DNA of 64,000 nucleotides from Phycisphaerales bacterium (lineage in GTDB: Bacteria; Planctomycetota; Phycisphaerae; Phycisphaerales; SM1A02). Position 1 is the stretch's first letter. Each line of letters begins with the position of its first letter. A model generated the notes under the pieces. The model did no database searches and was not told the origin of the DNA. It was given only the letters and a program-made list of their open reading frames with translations. Made by a program: the position numbers and the translations under genes. The stretch spans positions 21,652-85,651 of the forward strand of contig JASMLY010000080.1 of NCBI GenBank assembly GCA_030748455.1, written 5' to 3'. Below are positions 17,583 through 25,828 of this stretch, in pieces.

Positions 17583-18032
17583 CTCTTTCTTCTTTTCAAG
17601 CAAGCGGATCTCAGTCACAAGTAGATCCGTGTCGATCGCTTTGGACATATCCCAAAGAGTCAATGCAGCTGCAGAAACTGCAGCGAGTGCTTCCATTTCT
17701 ATCCCTGTCTTCGCTGTGATCACCGTTGTTGCAGTAATAAGAATTTTCTCTGGGGCGATCTGCTCGAAAGATACAGACACGCATTCAAGTGGCAAGGGAT
17801 GACAGAGTGGGATCATTGAGCCGCAGTTTTTCGCTGCTTGAATCCCAGCAAGGCGAGCAACAGCAAGCGCTTCCCCTTTCGGTACATTCCCTTGCATAAT
17901 CGCCTCGATCGTTGTGTTCTTCGCCACAAAACAGGCGGAGGCTGTTGCAGTTCGGCGTACTACATTTTTGGAAGAGACATCAACCATTGAAGCTCTACCT
18001 TGTTCGTCAAGATGGGTCAGTTTGTCATTCAT
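17571..18032 (-). CDS. moaC: Cyclic pyranopterin monophosphate synthase
   Basis: Second step of molybdenum cofactor biosynthesis, acting on the MoaA product. The 153-residue protein carries DEQGRASMVDVSSK, TRRTA-like VVRRTATASA, KGEALAVARLAGIQAAK, the hallmark MIPLCHPLPLE, and TGIEMEALAAVSAAALTLWDM with the catalytic Lys later in the LLVTEIRLLEKK tail. ATG at 18032 gives the usual N terminus and overlaps the upstream amidohydrolase stop by 8 bp. No other moa or moe gene is in the window. Convergent overlap of 12 bp with trpF. Confidence 0.95.
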   Translation of the reverse strand: MNDKLTHLDEQGRASMVDVSSKNVVRRTATASACFVAKNTTIEAIMQGNVPKGEALAVARLAGIQAAKNCGSMIPLCHPLPLECVSVSFEQIAPEKILITATTVITAKTGIEMEALAAVSAAALTLWDMSKAIDTDLLVTEIRLLEKKKESLE

Positions 18033-19509
18033 TTGCAACCTCGTTTTTGTATTGTATCTCACCGCCTACAATCGTCATGGCAATTTCGGGCATGTTTCTT
18101 GTCCAATCATTTGTCAGCGGGTTTTGCGTGAGCACTGTTGCATCGGCGTAACAGCCGAGATCCAACCTCCCTGCTTGTGGCTCAGATAGGGAAAGAGCTG
18201 CAGCACTTGTTGAAGCAATCAACGCCTCTTTCGCAGTTACCCCAGCACCGATTGCTGCTTGCATTGCTGCAAGAGGTGTATGAGGCGCGATCGGCCAATC
18301 AGAGCCAAAGCTCAAATGTGCTCCACGATCGAGCATGGTTCTCCAAGCATGAACTCTTTCTGCTCTCTCAATCCCAACCGCCGTTTGAGCAATTCGAGCA
18401 TCACCAGCGAGGTGTAGCGGCTGCACGCCGAACCATCGCCCAGAGAGCTTGTGGAGGTCTCTTGGGTCGATAAACTGCGCGTGTTCAATTCTAGGAACGC
18501 ACGCCCCTGTACCGTGTGCAGAAGAATCCAATGCAAGTCCTACTGCTTCATCTCCAATTGCATGGATCACAGGCGAGAAGCCTGCTTCGACAACCCGAGT
18601 TACCCACAGATCTAATTCTTTAGAAGCAGCAAGCCCAACGAATGTTCCAGAGGAAGAGACATCACGATAGGGCGCGTACATTTTTGCAGTTCTTGAACCC
18701 AATGTACCATCTGCAAATGTTTTAAAGCCTGTGATCTTCAAGTTGTCGTCTTGGGAGATCGATGAAACCCTTTTAAGGGTGGAAGTCGTCGGTGACCCAA
18801 TGACCATTGCGCGAATTCGTACATGCAATTGGGTACGTGCAGGTGAGAGGATTGCTTCTATGTCTTGCAACTCTTCCATTGTTCCAACGAGTGTGACACC
18901 AGCAGCATGCAGGTCATCCACTGTCGCACTGAGCCGTGTTCTTGTTTGCGCGGGTGAAAGTTCGGGCATTTTTTTACAAACATGCTCCCAGAGGGCAGTT
19001 TCTTTGATGATGCCTGATCTGCACGCTTCTCCACCTGTCAATTGTGATAACTGATCTAAATCAAACAGTTCTAGAACTGCATCGTTCACAAGGGCGCAGT
19101 GATAATCTGAACGCCAACAGAGCGTTGGTGTAGATCCAGCAGGATCCAACCAACTCTTCTGTGGAAATTCTTTGAGAGTCTGCTCATTCCACCCCGAACA
19201 TACGAGCCATTGCTCCGCCCCACAGGTTTTCTTGCCCTCTTGTACAGATTCTAGAAACTCTTCTTTAGAGGAACACTTTGCAAGTTGCACATCACCAGCG
19301 CCCCTACTGCCAAGTACGAGGTGTAGGTGAGAATCTATGAGCCCTGGGATGAGCGTGCAGCCATGCAAATGCACCCCAATAGAACCAGGAGGTTGGGGTT
19401 GGTTGATTCCACTGACAAGCCCATTTGTAAAGGTAATCGAACTCGCAGACTGTTCGCACGTAGGATCAGTAAGAATCAAACCTGAATGTAAATGTATGGT
19501 TCTACTCAT
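18025..19509 (-). CDS. Amidohydrolase, YtcJ-like
   Basis: Zinc-dependent metallo-hydrolase of the amidohydrolase superfamily, subgroup YtcJ, usually hydrolysing amides or formyl groups; the substrate is not predictable. The 494 residues contain the HxH metal pair in GLIDSHLHL (about 57-65), the Lys in GFKTFADGTLGSRTA, His in VIHAIGDEAV, His in RIEHAQFI and the Asp in SFGSDWPI near the C terminus, with a final composite beta domain (AGRLDLGCYADATVL). All expected metal and acid/base residues are present. It overlaps moaC by 8 bp downstream and is divergent from a lipoprotein gene. Confidence 0.9.
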   Translation of the reverse strand: MSRTIHLHSGLILTDPTCEQSASSITFTNGLVSGINQPQPPGSIGVHLHGCTLIPGLIDSHLHLVLGSRGAGDVQLAKCSSKEEFLESVQEGKKTCGAEQWLVCSGWNEQTLKEFPQKSWLDPAGSTPTLCWRSDYHCALVNDAVLELFDLDQLSQLTGGEACRSGIIKETALWEHVCKKMPELSPAQTRTRLSATVDDLHAAGVTLVGTMEELQDIEAILSPARTQLHVRIRAMVIGSPTTSTLKRVSSISQDDNLKITGFKTFADGTLGSRTAKMYAPYRDVSSSGTFVGLAASKELDLWVTRVVEAGFSPVIHAIGDEAVGLALDSSAHGTGACVPRIEHAQFIDPRDLHKLSGRWFGVQPLHLAGDARIAQTAVGIERAERVHAWRTMLDRGAHLSFGSDWPIAPHTPLAAMQAAIGAGVTAKEALIASTSAAALSLSEPQAGRLDLGCYADATVLTQNPLTNDWTRNMPEIAMTIVGGEIQYKNEVANE

Positions 19510-19560
19510 GTTGACCCGATCAAGGTGCCGAAATTGACTGAAGGAATATCTTCAGGGAAA

Positions 19561-20277
19561 ATGCTCTACCCCGCAATGGTACACCAAAAGATTTTATTTT
19601 TATTTTTGGCCTTCCCGCTCACGATCGTGAGCTGCGAACAGAAAGAGCCTTCACTCCCACCTCAGTCTGAAGATGTAGTTCAAGATGATCAAGACCCAGT
19701 CCAACAGGGCGCTTCGTTTCTAGATCAACAGAGAGAAAAAACTGATTACGAAGCAAAGTTCAAACCCAAGCAAGAAGTAGATCCTGCATGGATCCACTTC
19801 AGTGATTTTCGCACACCTCGCCCTCAAACGTGGGAGTGGCTTCCCCCCCTAAGTACTATGCGATTGGCAAATTACACGATACAGGGCACCACGCCAAACG
19901 AAGACGCAGAAGTAACAATTCTACAATTCGCAGAAGGTGAAGGCGCAGATCTAGAGGTGCATGTAGAACGATGGAAATCAAGTTTTCGATCAACGGGAGG
20001 TGGACCAGTTCGTCCAATTATTGCAACACGGACAATTGCAGGATTTCCCTCGACAATCGTGGAGATTACCGGCGAATATATGGGGATTGGAGCGTCATGG
20101 CACCGAGCCAACTACACGATGCTGATTGCCTTCATCACGTACGACAAGGGGAACATTATGATTCGACTCCTTGGACCAAACGAGACAATCGAACTAGAAC
20201 GTCGCACTTGGGAACAGGTGCTCGATGGAGTGCTCCACGAAGAATCCCTTCCTAAAGATACGCCCGAAAATCAGTAG
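19561..20277 (+). CDS. Lipoprotein of unknown function
   Basis: About 238 residues. The N terminus (MVHQKILFLFLAFPLTIVSC) is a lipoprotein signal with a lipobox ending IVS-C, followed by an acidic, disordered linker and a C-terminal globular region of about 140 residues beginning near WIHFSDFRTPRPQTWEWLPP. I recognise the globular part as a conserved exported protein seen in planctomycetes but know no function; the pattern QFAEGEGADLEVHVERWKSS and TRTIAGFPSTIVEITGEY is compatible with a small binding domain. The start could be 19561 or 19576. It converges on pabA with 20 bp between stops. Confidence 0.65.
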   Translation: MLYPAMVHQKILFLFLAFPLTIVSCEQKEPSLPPQSEDVVQDDQDPVQQGASFLDQQREKTDYEAKFKPKQEVDPAWIHFSDFRTPRPQTWEWLPPLSTMRLANYTIQGTTPNEDAEVTILQFAEGEGADLEVHVERWKSSFRSTGGGPVRPIIATRTIAGFPSTIVEITGEYMGIGASWHRANYTMLIAFITYDKGNIMIRLLGPNETIELERRTWEQVLDGVLHEESLPKDTPENQ

Positions 20278-20297
20278 CACGTACCCTCGACCCAAAG

Positions 20298-20897
20298 TTA
20301 CTTGGGAGAGGATGATGCTAAAAAATTAGCAAGCAATCGCGGACCCTCATCTGTAAGAAAACTTTCTGGATGAAACTGGACTCCTTCCAAGGGTGCTCCA
20401 TCACCCCGCCACCGGATTCCCATGCAGACACCGTCCTCTGTCCACGCACTCAATGTAAAGGCATCTGTCAGTGTCTCGGGTTCAATGACGAGTGAGTGAT
20501 ATCTCGTAGCCAGAAATGGGCTGGGAAGCCCTTCAAAATATCCAGCGCCATCGTGAAAGACTTCCGATGTCTTCCCATGCAGAGGTTCGTTATATGTCGA
20601 AACGGTCATTCCATGGACATCAGCGATTGCTTGATGTCCTAAGCAAACACCAAGAATCGGGATACGCCCACGAAAGAATTCTACGAGTTCACGGCAAATT
20701 CCGCTTTCATGAGGTGTGCAAGGTCCGGGTGAAAGTAACAGATGTGTTGGAGTAAGTGCAGCGACCTCAGGAACAGTAAGTTCATCATTTCGAACAACCC
20801 GCATTTGAGGGATCTCGCCTCGTTCCAACCCTAGCTCACCGATGCGTTGCACAAGGTTGTACGTAAACGAATCGTAATTATCAATAATTACTAGCAT
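20298..20897 (-). CDS. pabA: Aminodeoxychorismate/anthranilate synthase glutamine amidotransferase
   Basis: Class I glutaminase that supplies ammonia to chorismate-using partners (PabB for folate, TrpE for tryptophan). The 199 residues begin MLVIIDNYDSFTYNLVQRIG, contain LSPGPCTPHESGI, the catalytic Cys in GVCLGHQAIAD and the His-Glu pair in VQFHPESFLT. Start at 20897 is fixed by the universally conserved N terminus; the open frame upstream is not coding. No PabB/TrpE gene is adjacent, so which pathway it serves (pabA or trpG, or both) is open. It follows the DUF1444 gene on the same strand by 67 bp. Confidence 0.9.
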   Translation of the reverse strand: MLVIIDNYDSFTYNLVQRIGELGLERGEIPQMRVVRNDELTVPEVAALTPTHLLLSPGPCTPHESGICRELVEFFRGRIPILGVCLGHQAIADVHGMTVSTYNEPLHGKTSEVFHDGAGYFEGLPSPFLATRYHSLVIEPETLTDAFTLSAWTEDGVCMGIRWRGDGAPLEGVQFHPESFLTDEGPRLLANFLASSSPK

Positions 20898-20964
20898 CCG
20901 CACAGTATAGAAAAAACCGATCTTACTCGTGTTTCTACAAAGAGAAAGTACACTTGTATCAAGA

Positions 20965-21756
20965 TTATGCTGCTCTTGTCCCTGCAACTCCATCTTGAGT
21001 TACAAGGAATAAATCCATGCAAATGGGATATGGCAACCGCTTGTAATCTTGAGCTACCCTTTGTTGTAATTTTTCTACGAGGGGCTCAGGACTACACGAA
21101 AATGCCATGAACACATCACGCGCCGGAGCTGCGACGTAAAAATTACCTTGTAACTCAGGAGCCAATCGACGCCAGAGAGAGGAAAGCAATATTCTCGAAG
21201 CGTCGTACCCATCTTGCATATTAAAGATCGCTGCTCGCCCGCCCTCCTGTGATTCAACGACTTGGATTTTGAGGCTAGGTTGATACGCAGCAAGGTTCTC
21301 ACGAGCAAAACTATCGAGTTCATCAACCGACACTCCCCATCGCAACATCTGTTCTACTGTAATGCTTACCGTCATTCGAGGCATATCAATCACATACAAA
21401 ATGACTGTGTCATTCACAAATGGTTGATAGGCGACCTGTTCCTTATCAAGTTGTTCAAAAATTGAGATCGGTTGAATCCGAGGCATAATCCGTCCCTTCG
21501 CCATGGAAAGTGGCAAGGGCATGTGAGACAACTCATCGCCTTCAAGGAGGCGATCTAAGAAGTCCTCTACAAGTTCTACGCCTCGTTGCGGCTCACTCTG
21601 CACCATTCGGTACAGGTTCTCTAAACCCAAATGACGACCATCAAGATACAAATCCATCGCCCCTGCAAGACGAACCTCTCGATCAGGAAAGTGGCGACGT
21701 AAAATCCGTACAACTTGTTCACTGAAGGCTTCTGGTTCTCTTGGCATGTGCGTCAT
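20965..21756 (-). CDS. DUF1444-like protein
   Basis: A 263-residue soluble protein resembling the DUF1444 (YtpQ-like) family: an N-terminal helical part (FSEQVVRILRRHFPDREVRLAG), DLYLDGRHLGLENLYRMV, a central segment PFVNDTVILYVIDMPRMTVSITVEQMLRWGVSVDELDSFA, and the C-terminal NFYVAAPARDVFMAFSCSPEP. The family has no defined biochemical role. No signal peptide or transmembrane segment. ATG at 21756 or 21747. It lies upstream of pabA on the same strand and is divergent from kdsA. Confidence 0.75.
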   Translation of the reverse strand: MTHMPREPEAFSEQVVRILRRHFPDREVRLAGAMDLYLDGRHLGLENLYRMVQSEPQRGVELVEDFLDRLLEGDELSHMPLPLSMAKGRIMPRIQPISIFEQLDKEQVAYQPFVNDTVILYVIDMPRMTVSITVEQMLRWGVSVDELDSFARENLAAYQPSLKIQVVESQEGGRAAIFNMQDGYDASRILLSSLWRRLAPELQGNFYVAAPARDVFMAFSCSPEPLVEKLQQRVAQDYKRLPYPICMDLFLVTQDGVAGTRAA

Positions 21757-21903
21757 ATCTTAAATTTCCAATCTAGTATTCCCCTCCTTGGAGGTATCGG
21801 TTGATTGGACAACGATCTAAACCAAACTACTCTGTAACACAAAAATACAATCTTTCTGGTGTACACTATCGGACCTACCTCAACCTTTGGTACGCTATAC
21901 AGT

Positions 21904-22746
21904 ATGAAAAAGTTCACAGTACACAACAGTATTGAAGTAGGAAATGGAGCTCCGTTACTACTCATTGCAGGGCCCTGCGTGCTTGAGTCAATAGAGGAGT
22001 CCCTTCATATTGCCTCGACTTTGCAAGCAATCTGCGCGAAGGTTGGCGTGAATTTTGTATTCAAAGGGAGCTTTGATAAAGCCAATCGAACAAGCCTGCA
22101 CTCAAATCGTGGACCAGGTCTCGAACAAGGCCTTGCAATCCTGCAGTCTGTGAAAGAACAATTGCACGTTCCTGTAACGACAGATGTTCATGAACCAAAT
22201 CAAGCAGCGATCGTTGCGAAGACTGCTGATATTCTTCAAATTCCAGCGTTTCTTTGCAGGCAAACAGATCTACTCGTTGCATGTGCGAAAACAAACAAAC
22301 CAATCAATGTAAAGAAAGGGCAATTCCTTTCACCGGATGAAATGAAACACGTCATCCATAAACTTGAGGAATCACATTGCAATTCCATCATGCTCACAGA
22401 ACGTGGCTCGTTCTTTGGATACAACCGCTTAGTCAATGACTTTATAGGGTTGGGGGACTTAATGGAATTAGGCCCGCCAGTCTGTTTTGATGTTACACAC
22501 TCAACGCAACTCCCAGGAGCAGGAAAGAACGAAACCGCTGGTCGCCCTGATCGAGCAATACTCTTAGCCAAAGCAGCAACAGCAGCGGGAGTCCCTGCCC
22601 TCTTTTTGGAATGTCACCCAGATCCCGCACAAGCAGCATCAGATGGAAGCACGATGCAGCGGCTTGATGCAATGGAAGAGATCATCCAAACTTGTGCTTC
22701 CATTGCAGCACTCTCAACAACAAACCGCACTACCGTAACACCATGA
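21904..22746 (+). CDS. kdsA: 3-deoxy-8-phosphooctulonate synthase (KDO-8-P synthase)
   Basis: Condenses arabinose-5-phosphate and PEP to KDO-8-phosphate for LPS inner core. The 280 residues show LIAGPCVLES (about 17-26), FKGSFDKANRTS, GPGLEQGLAIL, TTDVHEPNQA, the QIPAFLCRQTDLLVA segment, NVKKGQFLSP, SIMLTERGSFFGYNRLVND, PVCFDVTHSTQLPG and LFLECHPDPAQAASDG. Both kdsD and kdsC, the neighbouring pathway steps, are in this window at 35-37 kb. ATG at 21904 gives the conserved start; the frame opens earlier. Its stop overlaps the mcsA start (ATGA), beginning a five-gene coupled operon. Confidence 0.96.
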   Translation: MKKFTVHNSIEVGNGAPLLLIAGPCVLESIEESLHIASTLQAICAKVGVNFVFKGSFDKANRTSLHSNRGPGLEQGLAILQSVKEQLHVPVTTDVHEPNQAAIVAKTADILQIPAFLCRQTDLLVACAKTNKPINVKKGQFLSPDEMKHVIHKLEESHCNSIMLTERGSFFGYNRLVNDFIGLGDLMELGPPVCFDVTHSTQLPGAGKNETAGRPDRAILLAKAATAAGVPALFLECHPDPAQAASDGSTMQRLDAMEEIIQTCASIAALSTTNRTTVTP

Positions 22747-23237
22747 CACGATGTGATCTTTGCAACAAACCGGCGGTCTATCACGATACACGTATTTACA
22801 ATGGTGTCACAAAAACCACGAACCTTTGTGAAGAACACGCTCGGGAAGCTGGTGTAGACATTAGCCCGCATGGCTTTTCTATTTCAATTTCACCAGAAAG
22901 CCTTGGCTTCTCGCAAAAGCCAGCGATCCTCGCGTGCCCAGATTGTGGACTGACGCTTGCTGACTACAAGGAGAGTTCACTTTTGGGATGCCCTGAGTGC
23001 TACAACTCGTTTGGCGAAAAACTTCTCACGCTGATCAGTTCAATGCAAGAAAACCATACGAAACACGTAGGCCGCGCCCCGCGAAGAGCAAATCCTACTG
23101 TCAGTCGACACATTGCGATTCGAAGCCTACTTGCTGATCTAGAAAAGGCGCTGAACCATGAAGCGTACGAAGAAGCCGCTGCGATCAGGGATACGCTGAA
23201 AGAACTGCACAATAAAGGCGAATCGAATGAAAATTGA
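22743..23237 (+). CDS. mcsA: Protein-arginine kinase activator McsA
   Basis: Zinc-binding activator of the arginine kinase McsB. The 164-residue protein starts MTRCDLCNKPAVYHDT with the first CxxC, then CEEHAR, a second zinc unit CPDCGLTLADYKESSLLGCPECYNSF, a basic linker (HVGRAPRRANP) and a C-terminal UvrB/UvrC-like motif (LLADLEKALNHEAYEEAAAIRDTLKEL). Architecture and length match McsA. Its ATG overlaps the kdsA stop by 4 bp and its end overlaps mcsB by 11 bp, so McsA and McsB are translationally coupled. CtsR and ClpC, the usual neighbours in Firmicutes, are absent here. Confidence 0.92.
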   Translation: MTRCDLCNKPAVYHDTRIYNGVTKTTNLCEEHAREAGVDISPHGFSISISPESLGFSQKPAILACPDCGLTLADYKESSLLGCPECYNSFGEKLLTLISSMQENHTKHVGRAPRRANPTVSRHIAIRSLLADLEKALNHEAYEEAAAIRDTLKELHNKGESNEN

Positions 23238-24273
23238 CCCCAATAACAATTGCCCGTACGCTAGTGGTCAAGCGCCCTTTGGAGATGTGGTACTGAGTTC
23301 TCGAGCAAGATTCGCTCGTAACCTTGAAGGCTTTCCCTTTGTGAATCGAGCAACAGCAAGTGATTGCGAGGAAGTCGAAACACTTGTGGCACCAGCATGC
23401 TCCTCTGAAACAGCAGCAGAGCGTCTTGAATCTATCCCATTTAGAGATTTTTGTGAAACTGATAGAGCAATGTGTGTTGAGAGACACCTCATCTCAGAAC
23501 AATTTGCCTCATCTACCCACCCTCATACACTCCTTGTTGGACCTGAACTTTCACGAAGTGTGATGGTAAACGAGGAAGATCATCTTCGTATTCAATGCAT
23601 CCAACCAGGGCTTCAACTTCAAGAAGCGCATCACGCTGTTTCTGAACTCGATCACCGATTAGAAGATTGTGTAGCGTATGCCTTTCATGATGAACTAGGA
23701 TTTCTAACTGCTTGCCCCTCAAACCTAGGAACTGGCGCGAGGTTTAGCGTACTATTGCACTTGCCGGGTTTAAAGATAACGAAAGGGTTCGCTCAACTCC
23801 ACAATGCCTGTGTTGGGATGTCAATCGCAATTCGTGGATATCACGGCGAAGGATCAAACACAATCGCTGATCTGTACCAGTTGAGTAATCAAGTAACACT
23901 CGGGTATAGCGAAGATGATCTACGCATTTTACTTGAAGAAAAGTTCCTGCCTATAGTTATTGAAAGTGAACGAAACGCGCGTACTAGGATTATTAAAGAG
24001 TTTTCATCTAAACTTGATGATCGTGTATTCAGAGCACAAGGCATTTTAGAAAATGCACGCTTACTCTCAGTAGAGGAGTCTATGGATTGCCTTGGTAGAA
24101 TTCGCCTTGGAGTTAGCCTTGAACGGATACGGGATATTGAAATCAATACAGTCAACCAACTCTTCATTGAAATCCAAAAGGGCCATTTACAACGTCGTTT
24201 TGGAACTGATCTCAGTGATTCTCAGTTACAAGAACAACGTGCCATTCTTGTGCAAGAAAAACTCACTGCCTGA
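23227..24273 (+). CDS. mcsB: Protein-arginine kinase McsB
   Basis: ATP:guanido phosphotransferase that phosphorylates protein arginines and marks proteins for ClpCP. In 348 residues the catalytic layout is intact: LSSRARFARNLEGFPF (about 19-34), NEEDHLRIQ with the catalytic Glu, CPSNLGTGARFS with the conserved Cys, and RGYHGEGSNTIADLYQLSNQ with the second Glu. In the C-terminal segment where McsB proteins have an RDxxRA motif for phospho-arginine binding, this protein reads LQEQRAILVQEKL, keeping only RA, so allosteric control may differ. Coupled to mcsA upstream and gluQ downstream (TGATG). Confidence 0.94.
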   Translation: MKIDPNNNCPYASGQAPFGDVVLSSRARFARNLEGFPFVNRATASDCEEVETLVAPACSSETAAERLESIPFRDFCETDRAMCVERHLISEQFASSTHPHTLLVGPELSRSVMVNEEDHLRIQCIQPGLQLQEAHHAVSELDHRLEDCVAYAFHDELGFLTACPSNLGTGARFSVLLHLPGLKITKGFAQLHNACVGMSIAIRGYHGEGSNTIADLYQLSNQVTLGYSEDDLRILLEEKFLPIVIESERNARTRIIKEFSSKLDDRVFRAQGILENARLLSVEESMDCLGRIRLGVSLERIRDIEINTVNQLFIEIQKGHLQRRFGTDLSDSQLQEQRAILVQEKLTA

Positions 24274-25199
24274 TGGGACGCCGATCTCGTTTAGCCCCCT
24301 CTCCAACAGGCGCACTGCACCTTGGAAATACGTGCACGTTTTTCATCAATTGGGCCTTGGCAAGACAAAACAATTGGGAACTCATCCTTCGAATGGAAGA
24401 CCTTGTTGGTCCACGAATTGATCGTTCTACAATTAATGATACGTTGCAGTTACTCTCGTGGCTAGAACTAGATTGGGATGGAGATATGATCCTCCAAAGT
24501 GAGAATCTTACGCCCTACCGTCAAGAAATAGAACGGTTGCGATCTGTAGAAAAAGTGTACCACTGCGACCTATCAAGAAAAGAAATTGAGCTCGTTGCAA
24601 GTGCCCCACATGCAGACGATCCGTTTGGGAAAGAGTACATTCGCCCAGATGATGTCAACGCACACAACAGCACTTGGAATGGAAGTCCTACAAATTGGCG
24701 ATTTATCGTTTCAGATGGACCGCACATCGTACAAGATAGACTTCGAGGTACGATTGCGTACCAACATCTTGATGATTTTGTTGTTTGGACACGTACCGAC
24801 ATGCCAGCGTACCAACTTGCCGTTGTTGTTGACGATGCACGAGAGGGCATTACCGATGTCGTGCGTGGAAGCGATTTGCTTGAATCAGCTGCGTGGCAAG
24901 CACAACTATATAAACAACTAGGAACCAACCCACCGAATTGGTGGCACCTCCCACTCGTGATCGGTGAAGATGGCAGACGGCTAGCAAAACGACATGGAGA
25001 CACACGGTTACGCACCTATCAGAACGAGGGGCTTTCCCCACACAAAATCATCGGTCTTGTTGCGAAGTGGTGCCACCTGATCGATTCTCGGGCTTCCCTT
25101 TCTGCGAATGAGTTTCTCAGTGTATTTGACATTTCAAAAGTACCTGTAGAAGATATCGTTTACACTGAAGAAGATACACAATGGCTTCACGAATCCTAG
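24273..25199 (+). CDS. gluQ: Glutamyl-Q tRNA(Asp) synthetase
   Basis: Paralogue of glutamyl-tRNA synthetase without anticodon-binding domain that attaches Glu to queuosine at position 34 of tRNA-Asp. The 308-residue catalytic core starts at RLAPSPTGALHLGN (HIGH-type motif), has RMEDLVGPRID, VVRGSDLLESAAWQ, WWHLPLVIGEDGRRLAKRHGD (KMSKS-type LAKRH). The zinc site that is usually CxC...Y...C near residue 100 is reduced to a single Cys (YHCDLSRKE). QueD and QueE, which make the queuosine precursor, are encoded at 40.8-41.9 kb, consistent with this role. Start overlaps the mcsB stop by one base; its end overlaps the DUF192 gene by 19 bp. Confidence 0.9.
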   Translation: MGRRSRLAPSPTGALHLGNTCTFFINWALARQNNWELILRMEDLVGPRIDRSTINDTLQLLSWLELDWDGDMILQSENLTPYRQEIERLRSVEKVYHCDLSRKEIELVASAPHADDPFGKEYIRPDDVNAHNSTWNGSPTNWRFIVSDGPHIVQDRLRGTIAYQHLDDFVVWTRTDMPAYQLAVVVDDAREGITDVVRGSDLLESAAWQAQLYKQLGTNPPNWWHLPLVIGEDGRRLAKRHGDTRLRTYQNEGLSPHKIIGLVAKWCHLIDSRASLSANEFLSVFDISKVPVEDIVYTEEDTQWLHES

Positions 25200-25672
25200 C
25201 CCTACTACTGAGTGCTTTTGCCCTCTGCAACTGCGACGCATCACCGAAGCAAACGACCGTTGAGGTATTGATTGCGAACGAGACCTTTACGCTCGAACTA
25301 TCAACAGATACACCTTCAAGAGTACACGGGTTAATGGAGCGAACTGCATTGCGGAAAGATGGTGGGATGCTTTTCGTATTTACTGATGCTGCAGAACGCT
25401 CTTTTTGGATGGCAAATTGCTTCATCAACATTGACCTCATTTTCCTAGATTCAAGAGGAACGATTACTGCGACGCATGAGATGAAAACTGAAACACCAAG
25501 AGGCGAGGAAGAATCTCAATGGGAGTATGAAGGAAGGCTCAAAAAGTACTACTCTCACGGCCCTGCTCGTTTTGCAATTGAACTTTGCGAAGGATCCATT
25601 CGCCGTTTAAAGCTCAAACCTAATGAGCATATCCCACTGAATTTACAACAGTTACGCCGCATAGCCCGATAA
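25181..25672 (+). CDS. DUF192 lipoprotein
   Basis: A 163-residue exported protein: short signal MASRILALLLSAFALCNC with a lipobox-like LCN-C, then a DUF192 domain marked by TPSRVHGLMERTALRKDGGMLFVF, RSFWMANCFINIDLIFLDSRG and ALELCEGSI-like AIELCEGSIRRL. The domain is common in bacteria and archaea with no established biochemical function. The Trp-Met pair and the Asp of the IDLIFLD segment are conserved family positions. It closes the kdsA-mcsA-mcsB-gluQ run, overlapping gluQ by 19 bp. Confidence 0.85.
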   Translation: MASRILALLLSAFALCNCDASPKQTTVEVLIANETFTLELSTDTPSRVHGLMERTALRKDGGMLFVFTDAAERSFWMANCFINIDLIFLDSRGTITATHEMKTETPRGEEESQWEYEGRLKKYYSHGPARFAIELCEGSIRRLKLKPNEHIPLNLQQLRRIAR

Positions 25673-25743
25673 CCACAATTCTTGCCTGCATAAACCGAAT
25701 AGCCCGTTTCTCTCATACTTGAAACCACGAGCCTGAGGCAAAT

Positions 25744-25812
25744 TTCTCTTTATGTAGCCCTCTGCATCCGAGGAAATGAGAGAACTTGTTCCAAACTCGC
25801 TTCTCTTTATGT
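25744..25812. repeat. 12-bp direct repeats and inverted repeat before the PP2C gene
   Basis: TTCTCTTTATGT occurs exactly at 25744-25755 and 25801-25812, 57 bp apart, and CTCTCAT (25710-25716) is repeated inverted as ATGAGAG (25776-25782). All lie in the 156-bp gap between the DUF192 gene and the PP2C phosphatase start, so they may be binding sites; no known operator is recognised. Confidence 0.35.
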
Positions 25813-25828
25813 GAACGAAGTGCTTGCT

